This document shows positions 45,633 through 53,690 of a stretch of 64,000 bases of DNA, in pieces. This DNA is from Mesorhizobium sp. ZC-5 (GTDB taxonomy: Bacteria > Pseudomonadota > Alphaproteobacteria > Rhizobiales > Rhizobiaceae): assembly GCF_025753855.1 (NCBI RefSeq), contig NZ_JAOWPT010000003.1, forward strand, positions 434,001-498,000, in the 5' to 3' direction. The notes under the pieces were generated by a model. That model made no database searches and had not been told where the DNA came from. It worked only from the letters and a program-made list of their open reading frames with translations. Positions within the stretch are counted from its first letter, which is position 1. Each line of letters opens with the position of its first letter. The translations under genes and the position numbers were made by a program.

Positions 45633-46640
45633 GTGCCTCGCGAAAATCAACATTATGTACCACAGTTCCTTCTGCGCAATTTTTGCGCAGAAGGAAAATT
45701 GCATATTTTCGACAAGAAGACCGGTCGCGAGTTCTACAGTAACCCAAGAAATGTCATGGGTGAATCGGACTACAATGTAGTCGCTTTAAAAGACAGCTAC
45801 TACATCGATTTTGAATTGCGTTTCACACATATTGAGAATTTAGCAAAGCCGGTATTTGAAGATATCATAAAAGCTCAAAACCTTTCCATTTTGACTCCGG
45901 AAACTACCGCCACGATCTGCTGTTTCTTCGCCATCCAACATGCGCGTTCCAAGGCCTCGCGGGAGCGAATGTCGGACTTAGGAAATGAATTACGCAGGCG
46001 CTTCCCAGATGTGAAAACGAATGATTTGCCGGAATTTTTCAGCGATCAAGAGTACGACAAGTTCATATTTCTGAAGTTTGCGACCGAGAAACTAGCCGAT
46101 CTCGCAGCTCCACTTGTTTCGAAGGTCATGGTTCTCTTAAAGCTCAATTGCGCCGGACAAATCTATATATCCGACAACCCGCTGCTGCTGCACAACCAAC
46201 AGGAATTCGGCCCGTACGGCAATATCGGCCTCGGCGTACCAGGGATCGAAATTTATCATCCGATTTCCCCAGATTTGGTGCTGGGTCTCCTTTGCCCAAC
46301 AATCGGTCTTCGCTTGAAGAAAGCACAGGCAGAGGCATCAAAGAGTCTCAATGATCTCCACCTTGCAGCGTTTCGAAACCCGCAAGGCTCAATTCAGGCC
46401 CAACTTGATCATCTCAAAGAGGTTGAGGAAGACCTCCAACGGGCGCGCCACTATTATTCGATGCTTTTTGAGAAAAGACTCGTTCCTATTTCAAAGGAAA
46501 ACCTACTGTTCTTAAATTCACTGCAACTCCAATCTGCCTATCGTTTCGTCGGCGCTCGTAGAAAAGACTTTGCCTTCGCAAAGCAAGCAATCCGCGAAAA
46601 GCCGCATTGGAAGGATTTTCCTCGCTTTCAGTTTGGATGA
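45633..46640 (+). CDS. DUF4238 family protein, AT-rich
   Basis: 335 residues from GTG 45633, six bases after nrdJ. It begins PRENQHYVPQFLLRNFC, the DUF4238 signature. Later conserved words are ENLAKPVFEDI, FFAIQHARSKASRERM, and YISDNPLLLHNQQ. Function unknown; members are scattered and often mobile. The gene is visibly richer in A and T than its neighbours, with different codon choice, which points to transfer. A perfect 14-bp hairpin lies in its codons 12-22. Repeats follow it directly. Confidence 0.85.
   Translation: MPRENQHYVPQFLLRNFCAEGKLHIFDKKTGREFYSNPRNVMGESDYNVVALKDSYYIDFELRFTHIENLAKPVFEDIIKAQNLSILTPETTATICCFFAIQHARSKASRERMSDLGNELRRRFPDVKTNDLPEFFSDQEYDKFIFLKFATEKLADLAAPLVSKVMVLLKLNCAGQIYISDNPLLLHNQQEFGPYGNIGLGVPGIEIYHPISPDLVLGLLCPTIGLRLKKAQAEASKSLNDLHLAAFRNPQGSIQAQLDHLKEVEEDLQRARHYYSMLFEKRLVPISKENLLFLNSLQLQSAYRFVGARRKDFAFAKQAIREKPHWKDFPRFQFG
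45666..45696 (+). other. 14-bp perfect inverted repeat inside the DUF4238 start region
   Basis: TTCCTTCTGCGCAA (45666-45679) and TTGCGCAGAAGGAA (45683-45696) with a TTT spacer. It sits 40 bp after the nrdJ stop. It may act as an end hairpin of nrdJ mRNA, or a site where the DUF4238 gene joined. Translation runs through it. Confidence 0.65.
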
Positions 46641-46683
46641 AGAGATAGCATCCGCCTCGCCGCCAATACGCAACTGCCAAGCT

Positions 46684-47072
46684 CACCTTCTCCCCTTGTG
46701 GGAGAAGGTGGCCGAGCCGGCAGGTGAGGTCGGATGAGGGGTGGCGAGCGAAGCGGCTCGATGCCGCGAGCGAGCACGCGCCGACGTCTCAGAAATACCC
46801 CTCATCCGTCGCCTTCGGCGACACCTTCTCCCACAAGGGGAGAAGGGGGCGACCATCACGGCATCGCCAAATGCCCAACGTCGGAGATTGGAGAGGCGCA
46901 GGCGCGAAATCTCCCCTTCTCCCCTTGTGGGAGAAGGTGTCGCCCGCCAGCGAACGCAGTGAGCGGGCGAAAAGGCGACGGATGAGGGGTGTTGGACGGA
47001 GCGCCAGGCTGGAACACCCCTCATCCGACCTCGCTACGCTCGGCCACCTTCTCCCACAAGGGGAGAAGGGAA
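46684..47072. repeat. Cluster of four palindromic 'ccttctcccc-ttgtgggagaagg' repeats
   Basis: The 46641-47076 gap has no gene. It holds four copies of a 25-30 bp palindromic word, alternating in orientation: 46684-46711, 46821-46849, 46912-46945 and 47042-47072. They have flanks such as CCCCTCATCCG and CGCTNCGC in mirror order. Rhizobial genomes carry many such mosaic intergenic repeats. Spacing is irregular, so it is not a CRISPR array. A fifth copy is at 47518-47544. Confidence 0.85.
46979..47027. repeat. 15-bp inverted repeat inside the repeat cluster
   Basis: CGGATGAGGGGTGTT (46979-46993) and AACACCCCTCATCCG (47013-47027) are perfect arms around a 19-bp centre. A shorter CGGATGAGGGG / CCCCTCATCCG pair spans 46731-46808. 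Together they make nested mirror units. Confidence 0.8.
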
Positions 47073-47076
47073 GACG

Positions 47077-47448
47077 TCACCGCCACGGCTCGAGCCTCGC
47101 ATCCCGCACATAAGCAATGATCGTGTCGCAGACGCCGTCGATGTCTTTCAGCACATCGTCGTTCCAGAAACGCAGCACGCGGAAGCCACGTACCTTCAGT
47201 TCCGCATCGCGAACAGCATCTCGCACCGACTCCGCGTGCTGGCTGCCGTCGATCTCGACGATCAGCTTCGCTTCGAGACAGGCGAAATCGGCCACGTAGC
47301 GCCCGATCGGTACCTGCCGGCGGAATTTTATCTTGTCGAGCCGGCGGCTGCGCAGTTCGCGCCACAGCCTGTCCTCGGCCTCCGTCATGTCACGGCGAAG
47401 CTGGCGGGCAAACTGGCGCTTGGCTGGGAGCACGGGCTGGTGCGGCAT
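47077..47448 (-). CDS. DUF559 / endonuclease-like protein
   Basis: 123 residues from ATG 47448. It has the DUF559 pattern: ARQLRRDMTEAEDRLWRELRSRRL, KFRRQVPIGRYVADFAC, KLIVEIDGSQH, and VRGFRVLRFWNDDVLKDI. This is a Vsr-like PD-(D/E)xK fold with Asp and Glu candidates in ADFACLEAKLIVEIDG. The family is widespread, and cellular role is not known. The gene sits among palindromic repeats and may travel with them. No methylase or defence gene is adjacent. Confidence 0.85.
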   Translation of the reverse strand: MPHQPVLPAKRQFARQLRRDMTEAEDRLWRELRSRRLDKIKFRRQVPIGRYVADFACLEAKLIVEIDGSQHAESVRDAVRDAELKVRGFRVLRFWNDDVLKDIDGVCDTIIAYVRDARLEPWR

Positions 47449-47517
47449 GGCGCCAGATTACGCGTCCATCGCGCGTCGTCCAGCACCCCCTCATCCGTCT
47501 TGGCGCTTCGCGCCAAT

Positions 47518-47544
47518 CCACCTTCTCCCACAAGGGCGAAGGGG
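47518..47544. repeat. Fifth copy of the palindromic repeat
   Basis: CACCTTCTCCCACAAGGGCG... GAAGGGG, with the flank CCCCTCATCCG at 47486 as in the cluster upstream. It lies between the DUF559 start and the gpt remnant and has a one-base change in the right arm. Confidence 0.7.
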
Positions 47545-47571
47545 TTTCGCATTTTCGCGCTTGAGCCGCGT

Positions 47572-47814
47572 TCAGCCGCCGTGATGTTCGGCGATCGGCT
47601 TCTGGTAGGTGAAGCCCATGTCCCAGGGGAAATAGATCCAGGTGTCCTGGCTGACCTCGGTGACGAAGGTGTCGACCAGCGGACGGCCCTTTGGCTTGGC
47701 GTAGGCGGTGGCGAAATGCGCCTGCGGCATCATTGCCCGCACGATCGCCGCCGTCTTGCCGGTATCGGTGAGGTGGTCGTCGATCAGCACTCCGGGCGAA
47801 TGTCCGAGAACCGT
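47572..47814 (-). pseudogene. gpt: 3' remnant of xanthine-guanine phosphoribosyltransferase
   Basis: The minus strand encodes [44 protein letters not shown] and then [14 protein letters not shown] to the stop at 47572. This is the C-terminal half of Gpt, including the PRPP-binding [10 protein letters not shown] loop. The first half (about 80 residues) is missing: homology stops near 47805, where the tRNA-Val promoter begins. Frames upstream run into the tRNA. The enzyme recycles xanthine and guanine with PRPP; this copy cannot be active unless another gene supplies the rest. Confidence 0.8.
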
Positions 47815-47816
47815 CC

Positions 47817-47845
47817 TTGACTTCGGTACAATGCGTCCCCTATAT
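47817..47845 (+). promoter_or_regulatory. Promoter of tRNA-Val
   Basis: TTGACT (47817-47822) - 17 bases - CTATAT (47840-47845) matches the alphaproteobacterial housekeeping consensus almost exactly. It is 31 bp upstream of the tRNA and directly abuts the gpt homology. Confidence 0.85.
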
Positions 47846-47876
47846 CGCCGCCTGTTCTGGCCTATTGGTGCCGGAC

Positions 47877-47951
47877 GGGCGATTAGCTCAGCGGGAGAGC
47901 ACACCCTTCACACGGGTGGGGTCGCAGGTTCAATCCCTGCATCGCCCACCA
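47877..47951 (+). tRNA. tRNA-Val (anticodon CAC)
   Basis: GGGCGAT (47877-47883) pairs with ATCGCCC (47941-47947), then ACCA with encoded CCA. The anticodon stem CACCC/GGGTG holds TTCACAC, giving anticodon CAC for GUG codons. T loop GGTTCAATCC is standard. 75 bases. Confidence 0.97.
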
Positions 47952-47971
47952 TTCTCCCTGACATCGAATGG

Positions 47972-48796
47972 CTACCAGTCACGCCCACCATTGCAGACCA
48001 GCATCGCACCCGTGGTAAAGGACGATGCATCGGACGCCAGGTAGACGGCGGCTCCCGCCATCTCACCCGGCTTGCCGACCCGGCCCATTGGAATTTGCGA
48101 CATCATCTTGCGCGCCGTTTCGGTGTGCGGCTGACCGGTCGCGCTGACGTTGCCGGGACAGAGTGCGTTGACGCGGATAAGCGGTGCGAGGTTCACGGCG
48201 AGGTAGCGCGTCATCATCCACAACGCCGCCTTGCTGGCGCCGTAGGCGGTGTTGTGGATCACCGGCACCGGCAGGAGGCCGGAGCCTGAGACGACGTTGA
48301 CGATCGAGGCCGGCCGCTCCGCGTCGACATGGCCGTGGAACAGTGCCTTGATCAGCCGGTAGGTGCCGAGCACGTTGGTCTGATAGGTTTCATTGAACAT
48401 CTCGTCCGGAATTTCGAGGATCTTCAGGTCCGCCGGAATGCCGGCCTTGCCGCTGGCGAAAGCACAATTGACCAGAGCATCGGCCATGCCGAACTCGGCC
48501 TCAACCGCACCGGCCACTGCCGTGACGCCCTCGACAGTGCTGACGTCGGCCGGACAGGCGACAATCCTCCGCTTCGGTTCGGCTCCACGCACCGCCTCGG
48601 CCGCTTTGGCAAGACGCTCGGCGCCGCGCGCAACCATGATGACGTCGGCGCCCGCCTGCGCCATGCCGAGCGCGATCGACAGGCCGATATTGCTGCTGGC
48701 ACCGGTGACGACAGCTGTTTTGCCGTCGAGCCTCAGGCCGCCAGGCGGCAGACCGTACATGCCACTTGAAAAGTCGATTTCGTCTTCTGCGATCAT
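47972..48796 (-). CDS. Short-chain dehydrogenase/reductase
   Basis: 274 residues from ATG 48796; GAGGGGCGGG precedes it. Rossmann motif TGASSNIGLSIALG (about 32-45), NNAG-equivalent VNCAFASG, catalytic Ser in VVSGSGLLP, and YGASK (Tyr and Lys). C-terminal ASSFTTGAMLVCNGGRDW is usual for the family. Substrate unknown. A clear operator-like inverted repeat is 18 bp upstream. Its last codons hold an 11-bp copy of the tRNA-Val 3' end. Confidence 0.92.
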   Translation of the reverse strand: MIAEDEIDFSSGMYGLPPGGLRLDGKTAVVTGASSNIGLSIALGMAQAGADVIMVARGAERLAKAAEAVRGAEPKRRIVACPADVSTVEGVTAVAGAVEAEFGMADALVNCAFASGKAGIPADLKILEIPDEMFNETYQTNVLGTYRLIKALFHGHVDAERPASIVNVVSGSGLLPVPVIHNTAYGASKAALWMMTRYLAVNLAPLIRVNALCPGNVSATGQPHTETARKMMSQIPMGRVGKPGEMAGAAVYLASDASSFTTGAMLVCNGGRDW

Positions 48797-48813
48797 CCCG
48801 CCCCTCAACCAGT

Positions 48814-48837
48814 ACTGACAGGATGATCCCTGTCAGT
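48814..48837. promoter_or_regulatory. Perfect 9-bp inverted repeat, likely repressor operator
   Basis: ACTGACAGG (48814-48822) and CCTGTCAGT (48829-48837), spacer ATGATC. It lies 18 bp upstream of the SDR start and 92 bp upstream of the AraC start. The shape fits a TetR- or GntR-type dimer. No such regulator is adjacent. Confidence 0.65.
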
Positions 48838-48928
48838 TGCACACATGCAACGTGCGCGATGCGCCCGTCAACGAGGGGTATCCGGCCGCACCTCGGGCCG
48901 AATTCCCTTGAGGGGCCAGCTGGGCTAC

Positions 48929-49771
48929 ATGGTGGTTAGCCACAGTTCACAAAGCCCGGCCAAGCTCAGGATGCAAAAACGCCAGTTCAGGATTTTACGG
49001 TGCGCAATTGCCGGCATCGACGCGGTGGAGGCCGAGACGCGCCACGTCTTCCAGCGCCACACGCACGAAAATTTCGGCATCGGTGTCATCCACCGCGGCG
49101 CGCAGAAATCGCTGAGCGGGCGTGGCATGGTGGAGGCCGGGGCCGGCGACGTCATCACCGTCAATCCCGGCGAGGTGCATGACGGTGCGCCGATCGGCAA
49201 CGCGGGCCGCGCGTGGCGCATGCTCTATCTCGACCCCGCGCTGATCGCCGCGGCGAGCCTGGACATCAGCGACGGCAAAACGGCGGAATTCGAGTTCTCC
49301 CTGCCGGTCATCCGCGATGCCGGCGTGGCCGCCGGTTTCGCAAGGCTTTTCGGTGCTCTCACGGCCGATCGCGCCACCGAGGCCGGCCAAGAGGAAGCGC
49401 TATTGCTGCTGCTTGCCAGGGTTGTCGGCGGACAGGGCGGCGGCGGCCGTGCCGTGCCGCAGGCGGTTTCGCGCGCCAGGATGCTCATCGACGACGACCC
49501 GGCTGCACCCCTCACGCTGGCCGACCTGGCGCGCGAAAGCGGCCTCAGCCGCTTCCAGATGGTGCGGGCGTTCGCAAAGGCCACCGGCCTCACGCCGCAC
49601 GCCTATCTCGTGCAGCGCCGCATCGACACGGCGCGCCGGCTGATCGCCGGCGGCGCGACGCTGGCGGAAGCCGCGCTTGCCAGCGGCTTCGCTGACCAGA
49701 GCCACATGACGCGCACCTTCGTGCGCAAATACGGCGTCTCTCCCGGCGTCTACGCCGGCGCGATGGCTTGA
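48929..49771 (+). CDS. AraC-family transcriptional regulator
   Basis: 280 residues from ATG 48929 (ATG 48971, 266 residues, is an alternative; ribosome sites are weak for both). The N-terminal AraC-binding cupin has HTHENFGIGVIHRG and NPGEVHDGAPIG; the C-terminal HTH pair is TLADLARESGLSRFQMVRAFAKATGLTPHAYLVQRRIDTARRLI plus AEAALASGFADQSHMTRTFVRKYGVSPGVY. It precedes an EamA transporter, a frequent pairing in which the regulator controls an amino-acid or metabolite exporter. Confidence 0.9.
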   Translation: MVVSHSSQSPAKLRMQKRQFRILRCAIAGIDAVEAETRHVFQRHTHENFGIGVIHRGAQKSLSGRGMVEAGAGDVITVNPGEVHDGAPIGNAGRAWRMLYLDPALIAAASLDISDGKTAEFEFSLPVIRDAGVAAGFARLFGALTADRATEAGQEEALLLLLARVVGGQGGGGRAVPQAVSRARMLIDDDPAAPLTLADLARESGLSRFQMVRAFAKATGLTPHAYLVQRRIDTARRLIAGGATLAEAALASGFADQSHMTRTFVRKYGVSPGVYAGAMA

Positions 49772-49861
49772 CGGTTTTTCGCGGCGCCTGCAATTTCGTT
49801 CAAGATCATTTTCAGCCGCTCGGCTCTTCTTCCGCCCTGCAACGGGACGGAAGAGCAAGGA

Positions 49862-50773
49862 ATGTCGAGACAGGTTCAGGGATATCTTTATCTGGCGGCC
49901 GCCATGGTGATGGTCGGCAGCACGGTGATTGCCAGCAAGCTGATCGCGTCCGGCCTGCCGCCGTTCACGGCCACTGCACTGCGGTTTGCGATCGCGCTGC
50001 CGTTCTTTCTCGCCCTGATGCGGCTGGCGGGAACTCCATGGCCGAAGCCCGGTCGCCGGGATTGGGTTTTGCTCATCCTGCAGGCGGGTGCGGGCAGCGT
50101 CGGCTACACGACACTGCTGATTTCCGGGCTGCGGCTGACATCGGCGGCCAGTGCCGGCCTCATCATCGGCACCCTGCCGGTGGTTTCCGCCGCGATCGCC
50201 ATCCTTGTTCTTGGCGAGCGGCCGCACCGGTTCCTGCTGATGGCGATTGCGCTCGCCACCGTCGGCGTGCTGTCCATCACCTTCCAGTCCGGCGGCGGCC
50301 ACTCGTTGCTCGGCAATGCCCTGATCTTCGCGGCGGTCGTCTGCGAAGGCCTGTTCATCCTGCTCAACAAGCGCCTGCATGTCGATGTCGCGCCGCTCGC
50401 CCTGTCGGCGCTGATGACCGGCCTGGGCTTGACGGTCTCCATAATGCCTGCGCTTCTCTTCGAAGCACCGTGGACAATCGAGGCCGGCGGTGCGGCGCTG
50501 GCAGCCGTCGGCTACTACGCGCTGGTGCCGACGGTCGGCGGTTTCGTGCTCTGGTATGCAGGGTCGGCGCGGGTCAGCGGCGCGGAGGCGTCGCTGTTTA
50601 CAGCACTTGCCCCGGTTTCGGCGGTATTTTTCGCGGTTGTCCTGCTGGGTGAACCGGTAAGTGCCGCCCAGATATTCGGGATAGGCTGCGTTCTCGTCGC
50701 GGTGGTCGGCCTCGGTTTGACGCGCAAATCCGATTCCGCGATCGCTTCTGCAAATCTCGTCCCGGAAAGGTAG
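49862..50773 (+). CDS. EamA (DMT) family transporter
   Basis: 303 residues with ten hydrophobic helices in two repeats; AAGGA precedes ATG 49862. Repeat signatures are GSTVIASKLIASGLPPFTATALRFAI and ASLFTALAPVSAVFFAVVLLGEPVSAAQIFGIGCVL. EamA proteins mostly export amino acids or small metabolites. Four bases separate it from the B3/4 gene, so the two are likely coupled. The AraC regulator upstream is on the same strand and could activate it. Confidence 0.92.
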   Translation: MSRQVQGYLYLAAAMVMVGSTVIASKLIASGLPPFTATALRFAIALPFFLALMRLAGTPWPKPGRRDWVLLILQAGAGSVGYTTLLISGLRLTSAASAGLIIGTLPVVSAAIAILVLGERPHRFLLMAIALATVGVLSITFQSGGGHSLLGNALIFAAVVCEGLFILLNKRLHVDVAPLALSALMTGLGLTVSIMPALLFEAPWTIEAGGAALAAVGYYALVPTVGGFVLWYAGSARVSGAEASLFTALAPVSAVFFAVVLLGEPVSAAQIFGIGCVLVAVVGLGLTRKSDSAIASANLVPER

Positions 50774-50777
50774 CCCC

Positions 50778-51476
50778 ATGCAGTTCAGCCATTCGACGGA
50801 AATCTGGCAGGATTTTCCCGAGCTCGTTGCCGGCGTGCTGTTTGCCGAGGGGATCGGTGGCAACGCGTCCATCGACGCGGCGGTCGTAAAATTCAACGCG
50901 ATCGCCGCAACCAGGCTTGCGGCAGGCCCGGAAGGCGAACTGCCGGAGATCCAGGCATGGCGTCGAACCTTTTCGCACATGGGTCTCAAGCCGACGCAAT
51001 ACCGCTGCGCGTCGGAAGCGCTGCTGCGCCGTTTCCGGCAGGAAGGATCACTGCCTCGTTTGCATCCGCTGGTCGATCTCTGCAACGCGGTGTCGCTCGC
51101 CTTCGCCATCCCGGTCGCGATATTCGACGTTGCGAAAATCGCCGGCGACCTGCAGGTGCGCTACGCAACCGGCGCCGAAACCTACCAGACCTTTTCGGGC
51201 GAGATCGAAAACCCCGGCGCCCGCGAGGTGATTTTCGCCGATGCCGAGAGCCGGGCTCACGCGCGGCGGTGGACGAACCGGCAGAGCGGCCATTCGGCCG
51301 TCAATGCCAGTACCAGTAGCGTGCTGATCGTCGCCGAGGCCATGCATGCATCGGCGGCGGCCGATGTCCGCAAGCTCGTGGCGGCGCTCGCCGGCGAACT
51401 CGGCGCGATCTGGTCGGTGACGGCGAAGACGGGAATATTGGAGCGGTCGTCGCCGCGTTTCGAGGTTCGAGGCTAG
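50778..51476 (+). CDS. B3/4-domain protein (PheRS beta editing-domain-like)
   Basis: 232 residues. The middle and end match the tRNA-synthetase B3/B4 domain: LPEIQAWRRTFSHMGLKPTQYRCASEALLRRFRQEGSLPRLHPLVDLCNAVSLAFAIPVAIFDVAKI, then GEIENPGAREVIFADAESRAHARRWTNRQSGHSAVNASTSSVLIVAEA. In PheRS this domain hydrolyses mischarged Tyr-tRNA-Phe. Free-standing copies are uncharacterised; a trans-editing or amino-acid-sensing role is inference. Its stop overlaps the gph stop (CTAG) on the other strand. Confidence 0.88.
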   Translation: MQFSHSTEIWQDFPELVAGVLFAEGIGGNASIDAAVVKFNAIAATRLAAGPEGELPEIQAWRRTFSHMGLKPTQYRCASEALLRRFRQEGSLPRLHPLVDLCNAVSLAFAIPVAIFDVAKIAGDLQVRYATGAETYQTFSGEIENPGAREVIFADAESRAHARRWTNRQSGHSAVNASTSSVLIVAEAMHASAAADVRKLVAALAGELGAIWSVTAKTGILERSSPRFEVRG

Positions 51477-52156
51477 GCCCGCGCGGCCGCGATCAAGTCT
51501 TTGGCCAGCGGCACGGTCAGTTCATCGAAATGCGAGATGACGCGCGACGGCTCGAATTCGCGCACATGGCGGTCGGTGTAGCCGAAATCCACGGCAACGA
51601 CCGGGATTCCGGCTGCCTTTGCCGTATCGATGTCGGTCCGCGAATCGCCCACCATCAAGGCCTGCTCCGGATCGCCGCTGGCCATTGCGATGGTTTCGGT
51701 CAGATGACGCGGATCGGGCTTGCGGAAGGCGAACGTGTCCTGGCCGCAGATCGCAGCGAAATGGCCGCTCATGCCGAGCGCCTCGACCAGCTTCCTGGCA
51801 AAACCCTCGGTCTTGTTGGTGCAGATCGCCATCAGGAAACCGGCTTTCTCGAAGCGCCGGATGGCGTCGATCACGCCGGGGTAGGGCAGCGATTTGCCGG
51901 GCATGTTGGCGCCATAGTGGTCCAGGAACAGCGTGTAGAGCCGGTCGTGTTCCTCGACCGCGAGGGCTTTCTGCTGTGCCGCGAACGCCCGCTCGATCAT
52001 GACCCGCGCGCCATGCCCGGCGTAGGTGCGGAACCAGGCTGCTTCGGTCGGCGTCATGCTGGCGGTGCCGAGGCTGTGGTTGAGGCTGTCGAGCAGGTCG
52101 GGCGCGGTATCGACCAGCGTCCCGTCGAGATCGAACACCACGATTGGCTTGTTCAT
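51473..52156 (-). CDS. gph: Phosphoglycolate phosphatase
   Basis: 227 residues, HAD superfamily. Motif I DLDGTLVDT (about 9-17), motif II in ICTNKT, Lys in FAFRKPDPRHL, motif IV in VGDSRTDIDTAKAAG are all present. It removes 2-phosphoglycolate formed by DNA repair or RuBisCO. It is divergent from rpiA and convergent with the B3/4 gene. The order gph - rpiA - DUF2059 - gor is a known Rhizobiales block, which supports the call over other HAD enzymes. Confidence 0.92.
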   Translation of the reverse strand: MNKPIVVFDLDGTLVDTAPDLLDSLNHSLGTASMTPTEAAWFRTYAGHGARVMIERAFAAQQKALAVEEHDRLYTLFLDHYGANMPGKSLPYPGVIDAIRRFEKAGFLMAICTNKTEGFARKLVEALGMSGHFAAICGQDTFAFRKPDPRHLTETIAMASGDPEQALMVGDSRTDIDTAKAAGIPVVAVDFGYTDRHVREFEPSRVISHFDELTVPLAKDLIAAARA

Positions 52157-52318
52157 TGTTTATCGCTCCGCCCGACTGTGCTGGCCGGGTTCGCCGGATA
52201 GCCCGCGCAATCTCGATAGGCAAGCGTTTGCATGGCACGAAATGCCGTGAAAACCTTTGCCACGCCTCGCAAAGATGCTAGGAGCGGCCACGTTTGGAAG
52301 GGGGCGGATAGTTCTCTC

Positions 52319-53017
52319 ATGGATGCAAAAGCGCTGAAGATCGAAGCCGCGCGGGCAGCACTCACCCACGTCGAAAGCGGCATGCGGCTCGGCATCGGCA
52401 CCGGCTCGACGGCGGAGGAATTCGTCCGCCTGCTTGCTGAAAAGGTCTCGGCCGGCATGGCGGTCACCGGCGTCCCCACGTCCGAGCGCACCGCCGCGCT
52501 TTGCCGGGAACTCGGTGTCCCGCTCGCCACGCTGGACGAGATGCCCGAACTCGACCTGACCGTCGACGGCGCCGACGAGGTCGATCCCCGGCTTGCGCTG
52601 ATCAAGGGCGGCGGCGGCGCGCTGCTGCGCGAAAAGATCGTCGCGGCCGCGTCCACCCGCATGATCGTCATTGCCGACCAATCCAAGCTGGTCGAAACGC
52701 TCGGCCGGTTTCCGCTGCCGATCGAGGTCAACCGTTTCGGCCTCCGGGCAACCGAACTGGCGATCGCGCGCGCGGCTGGAAAACTCGGCCTGGACGGCCC
52801 CCTGACATTGAGGATGACGAACGGCGAAGCTTTTGTTACAGACGGCGGACATTTGATCCTCGATGCATCTTTTGGCCGCATTCCGGATACAAGAGCGCTG
52901 TCCGAGGCTCTGCACGCCATTCCCGGCGTCGTCGAGCATGGTCTGTTTCTGGGGCTGGCGACCGCGGTCATTCTTGCGGACCCCGCCGGCATCCAGACCT
53001 TGCAAGCGACCCGCTAA
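52319..53017 (+). CDS. rpiA: Ribose-5-phosphate isomerase A
   Basis: 232 residues from ATG 52319; the frame is open to 52232 but the family start is near [15 protein letters not shown]. RpiA interconverts ribose 5-phosphate and ribulose 5-phosphate in the pentose phosphate pathway. Motifs: [42 protein letters not shown] with catalytic Asp, Asp, Lys and Glu. DUF2059 starts 18 bp after it, so they probably share a transcript. Confidence 0.95.
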   Translation: MDAKALKIEAARAALTHVESGMRLGIGTGSTAEEFVRLLAEKVSAGMAVTGVPTSERTAALCRELGVPLATLDEMPELDLTVDGADEVDPRLALIKGGGGALLREKIVAAASTRMIVIADQSKLVETLGRFPLPIEVNRFGLRATELAIARAAGKLGLDGPLTLRMTNGEAFVTDGGHLILDASFGRIPDTRALSEALHAIPGVVEHGLFLGLATAVILADPAGIQTLQATR

Positions 53018-53035
53018 ACAGGAGTTCGATCTGCC

Positions 53036-53653
53036 ATGACTTTTGCCAAACGCGCCCGCCGCATCACCCTCGGCCTTGCGGCAGTCGCGAGTCTTTCCGG
53101 CGCGGCATTCGCCCAGGACATTTCCGAAAGCCATCTCAAGGCGTGCCGTGCGGCCGTTGATGCGATCAACGCGACCGATTCTTACGACGGCATCCTGCCG
53201 ACCGCCGCGCAGGCGCTGAAGACCCAGCTCATCCAGAAGAATCCCGACCTGCAGGAAGTGGTCATCAAGACGGTGGACGAGGAGACCATCAAGATGGTTT
53301 CGCGGCGCGGCGACCTCGAGCGCGAAGCCGGGACGGCCTATGCGCGCGTCTTCAACGAGAAGCAGTGCAGCGAGATCGCCGCATTCTACCAGTCGGAAAC
53401 CGGTCTCAAGCTGCTTGCCGACGGCCCGATCGTCACCCGCGAACTGATGAAAGCGGCAAATATCTGGCAGAACGGCGTCGCCCGCGATCTCGCACAGGCG
53501 GTTGGCCAGGCGCTTGCCACGACGCTGAAGGATATGCCGCCGCTCGAACTTCCGGCCCAGGATGGCAGCCAGGCAGTGCCGCCTGTCGATGGCGCTGCTC
53601 CGGGCACGCAGGTGCCGGTCCCTGAGGCCCCTGCCGCGCCGGCGGCGAATTGA
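53036..53653 (+). CDS. DUF2059 exported protein
   Basis: 205 residues; ATG 53036 follows AGGAG. The signal peptide ends AAFAQD (about 26). The helical DUF2059 core includes ALKTQLIQKNPDLQEVVIKTVDEE and FNEKQCSEIAAFYQSETGLKLLADGPIVTRELM. The tail is Pro/Ala-rich (APGTQVPVPEAPAAPAAN). Periplasmic; function unknown. It is conserved between rpiA and gor. A strong terminator follows. Confidence 0.9.
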   Translation: MTFAKRARRITLGLAAVASLSGAAFAQDISESHLKACRAAVDAINATDSYDGILPTAAQALKTQLIQKNPDLQEVVIKTVDEETIKMVSRRGDLEREAGTAYARVFNEKQCSEIAAFYQSETGLKLLADGPIVTRELMKAANIWQNGVARDLAQAVGQALATTLKDMPPLELPAQDGSQAVPPVDGAAPGTQVPVPEAPAAPAAN

Positions 53654-53690
53654 TCGATCAATTCGGCTGATTTCGACTTCGATGAAACGC

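Noticed and set aside
46684-47072. CRISPR-like repeat array
   Set aside because: Copies alternate in orientation, spacing is irregular and there are no cas genes; these are palindromic intergenic repeats.
47815-47904. Longer gpt frame starting inside the tRNA-Val gene
   Set aside because: The first 35 residues read through tRNA and promoter sequence and share nothing with Gpt.
45633-47992. Integrated element or prophage at tRNA-Val
   Set aside because: No integrase, transposase or phage gene is present; only a possible scar is left, listed as a finding.
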